A DNA stretch of 64,000 nucleotides from Antrodiella citrinella (Eukaryota; Basidiomycota; Agaricomycetes; Polyporales; Steccherinaceae): contig SGPM01000012.1 in the NCBI GenBank assembly GCA_004802725.1, positions 1 to 64,000 on the forward strand, read 5' to 3'. Positions 23,377-34,006 of this stretch are shown in pieces. The position numbers and the translations under genes were made by a program. Each line of letters starts with the position of its first letter. Position 1 is the stretch's first letter. Below the pieces are notes generated by a model. The model was not told the origin of the DNA, searched no databases, and was given only the letters and a program-made list of their open reading frames with translations.

Positions 23377-24313
23377 CTACTGGTTAGACAGTCGCCTATC
23401 GGAAAGAAATCAGTCACCGCCAGGCAAACGGGTGAAGGAGTTCGGCAACACACCTTTTTGGATCTGCTCGTCGTCGATTTCGTGGTCTTTGCCTTGTTCG
23501 CCGCCTTCTTTGCAGAGGCTTTTGCGGCAGGCTGTAGAAGATAATATGAGATTTGAAGCTAGGACAGGGAGGCAACAAAAGAAACTCACCGCCTTCTTGG
23601 CTACGACCTTTGCTGTTGAAGTCTTCTTGGCGGCAGGCTTAGCGGCGGTGGTAGCCTTCTTCTTCGTGACTGGTTTAGCTGGCGCAGCCTCTTTGGCCTT
23701 CGCCGCCGCAGGCTTCTTCGCGACTACGGGTTGGTTGTTCTGCTGCTTTACGACGTCAGAACAAAACTTGATGCAGACAAAAAAAAAACTGACCTCCTTG
23801 AGAACGTTGGTCTTGACTTTGGGTGCGAGCTTGACCTTGCCGGAAGGTCCCTTGGGCAGCTGGAAGACCCCCTGCTCGGCGCCGGTCGTGATGGCGCGAT
23901 TGAGTTGAGAGTTTTGGAGACCGTTCATCTCGAGCTTGTATTGCTCCTCGGCGAACTGTTGAAGCATCTAGGTCAGCAACAGTAAGAGCGATCCATGGCA
24001 GAGTCGCGTACCTTCTTGATGGTGGAGCGAGATACCCCTGAGCGTGCCTCGGAGGTGTGGGCAGCGATGCATTCCTGACAGAACAAAAGCATGAACACAA
24101 CGATACAAGAAAAAGAACAAGACACTAACGCACTCTGATAATGTCCTTCCATGACGGGTGGCTACCTGAAGCCTTAGCAGGGGCAGCCGCCTTCGCAGTC
24201 TTCGTCGTCTTAGGCTTGGCCACCTTAGCCTTGGTCGCAGTAGTAGTAGCCACGGCCTTCTTGGTCGACGCAGCCCTCGGCTTAGCGGTTCTTGTAGTGG
24301 CGGTAGCGGCCAT
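23377..24313 (-). CDS. HHO1: Linker histone H1
   Basis: Spliced protein of about 200 residues. The N-terminal tail is Ala/Lys/Thr-rich (MAATATTRTAKPRAAS...). One globular winged-helix domain follows: HPSWKDIIRECIAAHTSE, then SGVSRSTIKKMLQQFAEE and LQNSQLNRAITTGAEQGVF with LPKGPSGKVKL, the classic H1/H5 fold. The tail is Lys/Ala-rich (AAAKAKEAAPAKPVTKKK, then ASAKKAANKAKTTKS). It binds nucleosome linker DNA. Five or so introns. The last exon starts with the stop: RSRSKK-type coding ends at a GTGTGT donor near 23455, and the CAG acceptor is followed at once by TAG (23377-23379). Unspliced, the frame would run on to 23268. The promoter carries TATA, CACGTG and ACGCGT elements. Confidence 0.93.
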
Positions 24314-24407
24314 TGTATGTGTTGTTGTTGCGAAGAGTAAGCTTGAGAGCAAAGCCAAGTGTTGAGAGGAGAAAGTGTGTGCGGGAAGGGACAATTATAG
24401 GCAGCCA

Positions 24408-24415
24408 CTTATATA
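24408..24415 (-). promoter_or_regulatory. TATA box of histone H1 (TATATAAG)
   Basis: TATATAAG on the minus strand, about 95 bp upstream of the H1 ATG at 24313. Spacing and match suit a strong, regulated core promoter as expected for histone genes. Confidence 0.55.
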
Positions 24416-24436
24416 GGAAACAGACGCGCCACGATA

Positions 24437-24442
24437 CACGTG
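24437..24442. promoter_or_regulatory. CACGTG E-box upstream of H1
   Basis: Palindromic CACGTG 22 bp upstream of the H1 TATA box. It is the core site of fungal bHLH factors (Cbf1/Pho4 type). Functional use is inferred from position only. Confidence 0.35.
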
Positions 24443-24451
24443 ACTGACGCG

Positions 24452-24457
24452 ACGCGT
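24452..24457. promoter_or_regulatory. MCB-type site ACGCGT upstream of H1
   Basis: ACGCGT, the MluI cell-cycle box bound by MBF (Mbp1/Swi6) at the G1/S transition in yeasts, about 140 bp upstream of the H1 ATG and followed by related GACGCG words. S-phase expression would suit a histone. Inference from the sequence match. Confidence 0.4.
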
Positions 24458-24660
24458 TTGTTGAATCGCAATACACAAGCGCTACATGTCACGGGGTCGT
24501 TCACGATCGAGATCGCAGATCTTCCGGATCTGGATGACCTCCTCTCTTCCCGGCGGCTGTCTGCTTGTTGTCTGCGGCTTCTCCCAATTGTTCTTCTCAA
24601 CATCGTCTTTGTTTGCCCACATCTTGCGTGACAATAGTGGGATAACAAGCCATGTTCGAG

Positions 24661-26773
24661 TTACTCTTCATCAATTGCTAGGATACTGCCAAAGTCTCGC
24701 AATATGAATACAGCATCCTCAACCCGCATCTCCAACACCGTCAACTTCTCCCTCTTCTTCTCCCAAGTCGCAAGCACCTCCCGCTCGTTTCTCGTCAAAT
24801 ACCGCTCTTCATCCTGACTAACATCGCTACGCTGTCGTTTTTCTACTACAGCCTTTACGCCTGGCTCTTCCTCTTCCGCTTGTCGACGCGCGCCGATGTT
24901 GTACAACGTTTTGTACAGGTTTCCCAATTGTACTGTACATGCTTTTTGCAGATCCACATACCTGTACGGAAACATGAGTGGCCCATCCCAGAGCGGATGG
25001 TATAGATATTGCGTACCACAAGAAGAACATTCGCGCTGGATTGCGATCCGCACTTTTGGCGATCTCCGTCACGCTGACCAGGGACTCCACGGACAACGCA
25101 GTCAGCAACGGCCTGACATCCTTCGGTGCCATCATACCGACTTTCGAGATCTGAAAGAGCGATTACACCATAATAAGGGACTGTCCTCTTTTGTTTGAGC
25201 ATACACACGCACCAGTTTTTCTTCCATCTTCCCAGTATCCAACAGCAACTTGATGATTCTCACTGCATCCTCTCCAAATCGTTCCCTCGCGACCGCCTCG
25301 ATAAGTCGCCTTCGCAGTCGGTTGCGTATGAGACCGAACTCTACTTGAACCTTCGCTCCGTTTAGGGAGACGAACGACGAGGCGAGACCGGCTGGTGTGG
25401 GGTTGTCGGCTGACGCAAGAATACCCATGCAGTCCTTGAGCAGAGACATGTGTGATGGCTTTTTCGAGGAGCGTGCAAAGCCGTCCGAGAGTGAGATTTC
25501 TTCGCCAAGGCGAAGGGATATGTCTGCTAGCGACGTTGGGTCTAGAACGAAGGTTCGTCAGAGTGGACAGACAGGACAACAGAAGCGTGTTTACCTGACC
25601 GTACGTCTGTGACATGAAGTTGTCTCGCTTCCGTCGCTTTCAAGGTTGCCCGTATCACCAGTCCAGCGATTTCGTTGTACCGTTCTCTCGCAGCATCCTC
25701 TACGATCTATACAGAGAGTCAGACTCGTTTTCTGACTGATCGGTGCAATCATCTACCTTATTTCGTATGTGTATATTGAACCTTTCGCAGTTCACGCGAA
25801 AATGCACTTCATTCTGGTCAGATAAATTAGCGTTAAATCATGCTAGGAAGTATTAGACTCTCACGTCGACGACATGCTCCTCGACAATCTTTCGTTTTGA
25901 GGATTTCTGCTTGCCCTGATCCTTCGCTTTGCGTTTCTGGAAGAAAATGAGCATTCCACTCCAACAACCTGACTGTAGTGGTCACTTACCATACCAACCC
26001 TCTCTGCCTCTTCCTCTTCTCGCTTTAGCCTGGCCTCTGATATCTCCTTCGCCTCTCGCAACTGTTTCGCCGTGGGGAATCCTGATATCTTCGCTTTCTC
26101 CTCCGTCTCATACTTGATTCGCTTGTCGAGAGGAGAAATATGTGATAGTGTCGTAGATGGTTTCAGGTATGAGCCTTCAACCAGTTGGTGCAAGGCTTGT
26201 GTATAGATACTTGGATCTGCAAAAGGGTTAGCCGCGCTCGTAACTAGGAATCGGTATTGCTCACCTTTGACGGACGCTTGATTCGTGAGTTCTGAAAGAA
26301 GGTCTGGTGGACGTAGTTTGCCATGGTCTAGTATCAATTGAACTATCTCGGAAGCCTGTCAAAGAGTATCAGCCACTCCGCACAGGATTTGAGTGAAGAA
26401 TCTCGTACCGCTTTCCCGTACAACTGCTCTGCCTGCCACACATAACGACCATACCGCAGCCTGTAGATACACTCCTCTACGTTCATCTCCAACATCTCTT
26501 CGTCTTCGTCCGAAGGTGCGTGCCATAAGATATTGTGTTGCACGAGCACTAATATTGCAGCGCGGACGGTCCGAGCCTTCAGTCCGGCATAGCGAATGAT
26601 CTGGGGTAGGGGTAGACGACCTCGGGACAAGAGTACAGAAGCTACTGTCTGAGATCATGGTCATGTAAACAAGACATATATGCAGAGACATTGGATGTAC
26701 GCACTCCGGTCAATGGTCCAAAATCACTTCGGATGATTTGCTCGCAGAGTCGCGCAGCATTGATATCTGACAT
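24661..26773 (-). CDS. RPC82: RNA polymerase III subunit RPC3 (C82)
   Basis: Protein of about 580-600 residues in some eight exons, starting MSDINAARLCEQIIRSDFGP. The first winged-helix region (LPLPQIIRYAGLKARTVRAAI) and the following VQHNILWHAP are typical of RPC82/RPC62. The middle has a long charged coiled segment (AKQLREAKEISEARLKREEE) and a basic linker. A later winged helix is LIRNRLRRRLIEAVARERFG...IIKLLLDTGKMEEK, then ISKVGMMAPKDVRPLLTAL. A C-terminal coiled coil ends ...ILRDFGSILAIDEE. RPC82 forms a subcomplex with RPC34 and RPC31 that recruits Pol III to TFIIIB at tRNA and 5S genes and helps open the promoter. The length fits the family. An in-frame open stretch extends above the ATG but has no other ATG. 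Confidence 0.92.
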
Positions 26774-27575
26774 GTCAACGACAACGCGTTCAAAACACTT
26801 CTGTCCGCGAGGATATACGCGTGCAAGCGTCACAAAGTCCTAATGAATCCACGGCTACATTCCTAACGGGTTTAGTTCAGACCTCCTCTGAAGGTTAGTG
26901 TGCACTCACTACAATATCAATCAGAGAGAAACATTGAACATCGAAGGCAACTCGTGGGTATCTATGGTTTTGTGTGCCCGTTGTGTGTGATATGAGTCGT
27001 ACAGAGTCACTGCTAGATGAAGCGTCTGAGCGGAGGAACTTGACGTGCGAGACTGCGAGTGCTATAGATGTGACTACGAAGCGCTGGTAATGTTTCTTTC
27101 GTGGCGTCTAATCACCACCATGTGTGCATGCGTACATCTGAGAACGGAGAAAAACAGAGCATGAACATTGATATGCGAAGCTATGGACAGACATGCCAGA
27201 CAGTTGCGAGAGGTACGAATGAATGAACTTTCATACGGCATAAGAATCAACAACACGACTGCAACCTGGAACCGAAATTCCCAACCTCCTTTTCTCCGTT
27301 GTAACGAGGACGAACGTAAAGCAACGTATTAAATGCTGTAAGTGTTAGTAAATACTCTTCAGTTAGGCGGACCATCCAGAACGACCTGCAATAGTCAGTA
27401 GAAAAACAATAATGATACCTGCCCACGTGCAAGGCGCCCGAGAGTTTTGGGCTCGTCCAGGATGACGTGCCGTATGAAATTACCAACCTCAATGACTGGA
27501 AGGAGACTTGCTGGGAACGGGTGATGCGGCAAGAGGTAAAGGGAAAGCACAGTCAGGAGCGAAGAGAGAGCACCA
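26774..27575. other. Intergenic region upstream of RPC3
   Basis: About 800 bases between the RPC3 start and the stop of the acidic-protein gene. Expected to hold the RPC3 promoter. I see no supported gene or repeat. Confidence 0.45.
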
Positions 27576-30356
27576 CTAAACCGCACGCAGTCGCTTTTGG
27601 TCTGAAGAACATGTGCACATAAGAAATCGCAAAGAAACAAGATGTCAGACATTGACACTTACCAGGCGAGCTAGGCGGAAACGTCTCCTCTTCTTCTAAC
27701 TCAAGCTGATCAAAAGTCCGTTTCGATGAAGTGCCAGATGAAGAATCGACACCTCCGCGAGACGGAGATCCAAGCTTGTCGGACTGAGGTTGCTGAGCCG
27801 TGTCAAAGTCATCCTCAAAGTCTAGTAGTTCTTGCTGATCGTCTTCTTCTGTGGTTGTGGTCTCATCGTGCTCCGACAAATCTTGTACTATTGACAAACT
27901 AGTCAGTAAGGAGGTAGAGGTGAACCAATTAGCGACACGTACAAGCCTCGTGTGCAGAAGTTGCCTCTGGCTTTTCATCGTGTACTGCACCGTTAGACTG
28001 CGGTGGGGCGTTGTAGTAGAGATCGTCGTCGTCTTGTCCTTCTAAAAGAAAGGTCAGAGAATATACTAAATTTAAATAGGATTGGTGGCCACCTTCTGAA
28101 TACTGTAACGTGTCATCTTCATTAGCATATTCACTGGTGTCCTCTTCGTATTCTACGCGGTCGAATGGTCAGTGACAACATAGAAAAACGGAAGATATGG
28201 TGACGTACCACCCTCAGCGTCTTGTTCAGTATCCTCCCCATACACTTCGACATAAGTCGCTTCCTCTAGGCTCTTAACGTTGGAGTCATCTTCGTACTGA
28301 GGAGCTGCGTCTGGCTGGTCATCGACATGCGTTTCAAGGCTATTCTCGTCTTCCGCTTGTTCGTTGTAGATGTCTTGTTCTGACACTTGTTCCTGTGCGT
28401 CCTCCGGAACTTCATGCGCAGTAGCGTTATCTTCCGCATATCCATCCCAGTGAGCAGATTCCAAGTCGGCCACTGCATCTTCTGCAGGAAGATGGGGGTC
28501 AATGACTGACGAGCCCTGAGCATGCTCCTCCTTTGGCTCTTGCTCCGTTCTTGCTTCTTCAGAATGAGTGATCTCGTCTACTTGATCAGCTCCCTCTTCC
28601 TGGTGCGATTCATCGTCAGGACGAGACGCGTTATCTGCGGGAAACTGGTCTTCGTGTACCCCTGTTGTCTGCTCTGACACCTCTTGTACCTCGCCATACG
28701 AGTGTTCTGCGTTCTCATCCGTTGGCTGAGGTTCAAGATCTCTGCGTTCTTCTTGGACCACATTGTACTCGCTCTCGGCTTCTCCATGCTCTCCCTCGGC
28801 CGCTTCTGCAGAGGTATCACCCTCAGGCAAATGGGTTTCTACATAGAAACGGTGAGTGAGAGGAGGTAATGATTCAAATGATATCGCCGTACCATGGGAC
28901 TCTTCGGGGTTCTCATCATGTTCGCTTGCGTGTTGCTCTTCGTGGTAATCTGCATGGACCTCTTCCGTTCCAATGTCCAACCGTAAGAGCTGATCTCGCA
29001 GGGTGTAATATCGACTAATGAACCGAGGGGTCAGTGCGTAGAGTTTCATCTGAAGTGGGCCTTGCAAGCCTGACGCATCATGCAAAACGTTCAGTTCATG
29101 TATCGTGACATCAGGCGCATGAATATTGTCCTGCACGAGATGTCAGAATAAAACCCATTGTAACATACTAGAATTNGGCTCACCTCAGATATCACCAGCT
29201 GTAGATCGTACGCATCCAAAACTAATTCCCCTTCAGCGAAACTAGGAAACTCTTGGAGGGAGGCATCTTCGCGGAGGGCCGCAAACACTTTACTCAGAGA
29301 CTCGTAGTACAAAGTGGGTTGATCGTGTAGCAACAGTGCCAGATGGTTTTCGTCGGCACTTTGTTCNGTGCTGGAGCCTTGCGCGTAGGAATCGGAAATC
29401 GGGTAGTTGAAGAGGCAGCACTCTGATTCCTCCGTGCCAGATGTCACAATGAGTAGCACTGCAGGCGGAGGATCGATGTATACGCCGTCAGATATCTCCA
29501 AGGGATTCTCTTCGAGTTCTTCATACGAATCGTCGTGGTACGCTTCTGTTGGCGCACTTGGCTCAGCCGCAGGATCAGAAGCCGCCGCACGTTCGGCTTC
29601 TTCGACGTGCGGTCCTGTATANACTTCTGCTGCTGCTGCGAGATTTTCGGAGGCGTCCGATGCGTCGACTGCGAGAGGCGCCGCACTGGCCACAACATCT
29701 GTCTCAGGCTCCGCTAGCTCAACGTGGCCGGAAGTGACGACCAATGACTCNGTGTCCGGTACGGTGAACGACGTGGCCGATATGTCCGCCTCACGATTTT
29801 CATCTGTGACCTGCGTAGCCGCCGTCTGTGGCGACGTGGCCTCTACAGCATGCTGCGCAAATCNTTCCTGCACAGCGGGTGGCAAATCGTGAGACGGAAT
29901 CTCCGCAAACATTGGAGAGTGCACAGCAGCTGGCTGCTCGTGTATTTCTAGAACGAGTCCTTCAACGACGGGAAGAGAGGAGGCGGGCAGCGAGGGCAGC
30001 GAAGTCTGCTCGGAGGTCATGGACTGGGTAAGGATAGTATCTGCAGTCGGCATCGTCACCGAAAATGGAGGCGACGAGTCAGGAACNTCCACATCTCGCA
30101 GCTCCTCGACACGATGTACGCCGTCTTCATCAGCCATCTCGTACATTTCCTCGTCGTGATCGTGGGGCTCCATGTCGACTTCGATAGTCTCTGAGTGGTC
30201 NGAGGTAGAGTCGANGGTTATTGTATTGCTGTCATCGTCCATCGCTGCCTCTTGAGATATCCAGAAAGATGCTGAGGTCCCTGCGTACATTGNAATATCA
30301 GCATCTGCGGGGTAGTCAAGCATGTTTTCGTCCAGAGGCTCCATGATACTTGTCAT
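27576..30356 (-). CDS. Large acidic hypothetical protein with one structured block
   Basis: Protein of about 850 residues in roughly seven exons. The ATG at 30356 (MTSIMEPLDENMLDYP) is preferred over open frame upstream. The N-terminal 270 residues are acidic and low-complexity. A denser, hydrophobic region follows (AVLLIVTSGTEESECCLFNYP, LSKVFAALREDASLQEFPSF, ELVLDAYDLQLVISEDNIHA). Next is a helical part (LYALTPRFISRYYTLRDQLL), which looks like the only folded domain. The rest is very Glu/Asp-rich, then basic KRTFDQLELEEEE and, after the last intron (GTAAGT to TTCTTCAG), PDQKRLRAV and TAG at 27576-27578. The ending resembles a bipartite nuclear signal (KR...KRLR). Nuclear location is inferred. 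I do not recognise the family. Ten ambiguous bases fall inside the gene. Confidence 0.7.
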
Positions 30357-30800
30357 TGTGCTGGATTGGTGGGTAAGAACAGTCTCGGAGGAATATTTGG
30401 GTCCTCGAAGACCAGGTAAAGTGGCCTCAAGTACTAGCAGAAAAGTCGCTATAANGAGAGGGTGTGCGTGGAAGAGCCTTTCTAGATTCTGGCACACTTT
30501 GAAAAGCCCATAACCCGGCACGGCGTTATCCGNATATTTCAAACTCCGTTTGTCTCAGTCTCAGTCGTTGCACGAAAAAGATTCCACGTAAGTTACCGAA
30601 ACCTCATGATAATATTAATCTCGAGAGTATCATGGTCTCCAATGGTNGCAATAAGTTTATAAGTAGTCGCAGTCTTGGCTACATCCGCAGAAGAGACAAA
30701 TCATATCACTAGCAGTCGCCCAAAACCTTCTTGCTATACGCACAGACCGATAATATCCTCCTTGTTCATCAACATACGTACAGTCACAAGAATGCGATAA
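30357..30800. other. Intergenic region
   Basis: About 440 bases between two minus-strand genes, with three ambiguous bases (30455, 30533, 30647). Expected promoter of the acidic-protein gene. Nothing else seen. Confidence 0.4.
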
Positions 30801-32840
30801 TCACTGTTTTGACGCCAATTTCGAAGCAATTTTGAAGGTTCCGTTCGTAAGAACCCTTGCTCTGTCGCCCGTATTCACCCAGCCTCCATCCTCTTCTTTC
30901 TCGGGCTCATCAAGGTCCAAGAGCTTGCCAACCGGCGGGCCTCGCACGAGCAACGCGCCGACGGGATCACTACCGTTCTCGATAGCAGCGTCATTCACAC
31001 CGAGGAGCTTACTTTCGATGTTTACGGTCGGAGGACCAACGGGGCTGTCGTAAGTGAAGGAGTAGTTTTCAGCTGCAAATGCCGAAGGGACAGGGGGCAC
31101 GGAGGGGAATGTCTGCAGATCCAGAGGGTGCGATGCGAAGATTGGACCAGCAACTGCAGGGTGGATATATGTGTTCACGAGNGGGGTGGATAGGGCGATA
31201 CGGGCAGGGGTAACAGCGGTTGCCTCCAGCGGACCTTTGAACATAACAAGAGTCAGCGCGACATACAATGATAGAAAAGATGAATATCGTACCTCCACTG
31301 ACGACAACGGCCCTTACAGTACCAGCACCCTTGCCCATCACCTTGGCCCGAGCGCTGTCGAATACCAATCGATCCCAGAGACTCTGCTTGGTAATGTACC
31401 CGTCAAGGATACCGGACAACTTGTGTCGCCAGGCAAACATGTACAATATATGCGACTTCTTCGCCTCGGTCAGAATCGCAGAAGAAAGCGCGACGAGATG
31501 AGACGGTTTGCCAAATATGATAGTGGGTGACGGGATGGGATAGGAGTCTGCACTTTTCAAGTCTCCAAGATCGGCCGCAACTTCAACGACTCGTGAGTTC
31601 ACATAGACGTGGCTGAGTGTAGGACAAACTTACTGTCACTGCTGAACAAGCTCGAGCTCTTGAGGGTTGTAAAGTTTGTCCCTTCAAAGATCGCAGTGTA
31701 TGCAACTGCGCGACCATAAGGAGTGGACAGAGAGTGGCTGGATACGATGGTGTCAAGAGGGGAAATTGCTCCAGATAGTGGCAGCAGTGCACGTGCACTC
31801 GCAACACCGGCGGTCAGATTCTCGTGAGTCAAAGACACTGCACTGAGTTTCTCAGAGGCGGAAGGGAAGAATGACACAGTGAAAACATCGGTGGAACCTG
31901 TGTGCCAGCCATGATATGTTAGTACAGAAATCCTGGCGGATTACGAGTTGTTACTTACCGGGCGTGCGTGGCTCCACGGGTTTCTGTGCACCCTGTCGCT
32001 CAATGTCAGACCATTTGAGTACCTTAATGGCCCCGAAACTGCGTTGATCCTTCTTGACGTCCACGTCGCCCACTACGATGATAGTATGGTGGACAATCTC
32101 GTCAGAATCATGTATAAGCTCGAGAAGTTGCGGAAGGAAGTGGGCTGAGACAACGATAGCAGATGGTGAATGGTTCTCGAGCACCGGTGAGAGCAATTTC
32201 AAGGAGCTCAGGGTGAATGATGGGATGGAGTAAGATGCCAGGGCCAAGTCAGTGATCAGGAACTCTGGAAGCAGAGGTCAGCTCCACGGCGGACCAAGAG
32301 GGGACGATGAACGTACCTATCCCATCGTCAAGTAACAAGAGCACGTTGGACTCTTCGGGCTCTAGAGCTGCGGCCACGGTCAACCCAGCTCCAAGAGCTG
32401 CAACGCGCTGACGCAATTGAGGGTTCGTGATCTAAGGCGCAAATACAACTTCAGCGCGTGATTATATCCCCCCCCCCAGCGAATCGAACGCACCTTGGTC
32501 GACCATAGCGTCCGAGGGGTATCAGACTCGGGTTTCACCAAGTCCAAGAGGACCTGTTGCTCTTTGTTAGGTCTCGCAGGGAACTGGGTCAAGCTCAGTT
32601 TTTAGAACGAAGGTGAATAGAGAAGTGACGTACCCTTCCCAACATGCCAGTTCCGTAATTCCTGTATAACGCGCTTTCTCCCGCGTTACGAACGCGAGCA
32701 ACATCGCTCTGTCTACCGAGCAGAATCGGGTGCACGAGTGACTGTGGTTTATATAAGTTGTGCAGGAGGAAGAGGCCCGCTCCCACAAGACCGAGTATGA
32801 TCGTAAGGTCATCCGTGACCAAGTAGTCTGTTATTGCCAT
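30801..32840 (-). CDS. Degenerate acyl-CoA synthetase-like (AMP-binding fold) membrane protein
   Basis: Protein of about 600 residues with an N-terminal helix (LTIILGLVGAGLFLLHNLY). The overall order follows long-chain acyl-CoA synthetases: LRQRVAALGAGLTVAAALEP, NVLLLLDDGIEFLITDLALA, then the position of the AMP-binding P-loop, and later VMGKGAGTVRAVVVSGG and GWVNTGDRARVLTNGTFKI. That last block matches the W(F/V)xTGD...NGxxKI motif of FAA enzymes. The P-loop (normally TSGTTGxPKG) is replaced by SFFPSASEKLSAVSLTHEN. The usual catalytic lysine region after the GD motif is missing, since the protein ends at FKIASKLASKQ. It therefore looks catalytically altered or inactive. ER or peroxisomal membrane location is inferred. 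About seven introns, one with a 10-base poly-C/G tract. Confidence 0.75.
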
Positions 32841-34006
32841 AGTTTTGACTTAGGGGGCACACAATGATCTCCAGGTTAGTGTCAAACGTTGCGAAGTGAG
32901 TGTGCGTCGCTGGTGTGTGTTATGAGGGGGGAGTGACCGTACGAATCAAGGGTGAGCAGGAGCGGACTTCAAGTAGATCAGCTCGTGAGACTTTCGGCCC
33001 TGGCGGCAGCTGTAGTCTTCAGTCAGTTGGTATGACGCGCGCTCGGGACAGTCGTGGCCCAACGGTCTGCACGTACATATTGCACTTTATAGCACTGCAA
33101 CTGTCTACAACAAACCATGGAAGTAAGTATGAATGGAAGGCGGATCCGTGGTAAATGAAGCGGCGCTACTCCAGAGCACGGCTCATGAGATACATGCACT
33201 ACTGCAGGTGCAGTAACCTGCAGTCATTGCTTGAGACGCCGGTCGCGAGAATCTACCGTTAATGCATGCGATTCTGGTGCAGAGTCTTGGAGCAAATTCG
33301 CGACAGCATGGCCAACATGTTGCGACCATCTGAATGCCCTTCGACGCCTCGATGGAATGGAAGAAGAAGAGGCCCTAGACCACTGTATTGACCTACTTTG
33401 AATCCTCGAATCTCCGCTTCACAGGCTCTAAGACGATCATTGAGCTCCGTTCATGATGGGGTCGGACAATCCACAAAGGGCTACAGGCGCAAGATCCCCG
33501 CACGGTCGCCATTATAGCAGACTATCGCGACAGCTAAATGTTCAATCAAACGTAGTCCGATATTGTGAAAAAAGCGCGCAGCTGGATGTATTCTGTAAGC
33601 ACATTGCACAATGCCGACTACCCTTCTGGTGCCATTCAGCTTCAATATCCTGGTCAACAGAAATCTGAATTTCATGATCTCTCTTCCTGAAGGCATCGCA
33701 GGTGCAACTTGGGTGCAAGTTTTTTTNTTTTTTTTTTTTAAATTCTACCGGATCCCCGTCAATGGGGCCGGGCAAACTTGGGTGCAAGTAAACTTACAGT
33801 AAAGTGCCTCAACAGAATGGGCGTCTGAGTCACCTGCAGAGTGCGAACCCTAACCTCGACGCGCTCCTGATATTCAAGCTCCGCTACGGAACGTGCACCG
33901 TGTTTTATTGGAATGCCAGTGCCACAGTAAGGACGCGCCCTCCCTTCTCCCACTCCCTCATCACTCTCCCATCTTCGCGCTCTTATCACGTCGGCGGCGA
34001 GGAAGT
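32841..34006. other. Divergent promoter region between the AMP-binding-like gene and SPT16
   Basis: 1.17 kb between two divergent start codons. Besides the retroposon-like insert at 33706-33789 I see no coding exon or RNA gene. One ambiguous base (33727) lies in the T-run. Confidence 0.5.
33706..33789 (-). mobile_element. Short poly(A)-tailed retroposed fragment with 15-bp duplications
   Basis: The 15-mer AACTTGGGTGCAAGT occurs at 33706-33720 and again at 33775-33789. Between them is a T-run of about 19 bases (33721-33739) and 35 bp of other sequence. Read on the minus strand this is repeat, short body, poly(A), repeat: the form left by LINE-type target-primed reverse transcription of a polyadenylated RNA. 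The body is too short to name. Each 15-mer can itself pair (ACTTG-GGTG-CAAGT). The insert lies about 220 bp upstream of the SPT16 start. Slippage duplication is an alternative. Confidence 0.5.

Larger units (their letters stand above)
24314..24660. other. H1 promoter / RPC3 3' flank
   Basis: 347 bases between the H1 start and the RPC3 stop, both minus strand. It holds the H1 core promoter (TATATAAG at 24408-24415) and upstream CACGTG and ACGCGT words, listed separately. The RPC3 3' UTR must overlap or abut them. Confidence 0.6.

Noticed and set aside
23268..23379. H1 C-terminus running on to the stop at 23268
   Set aside because: The extension is hydrophobic and unlike any H1 tail, while a good intron places TAG right after the basic tail. 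Kept only as an alternative in the findings.
29407..29892. Long plus-strand ORFs across 29.4-30.5 kb
   Set aside because: Mirror-image frames of the acidic-protein gene, with Ser/Ala/Thr composition expected from its complement.
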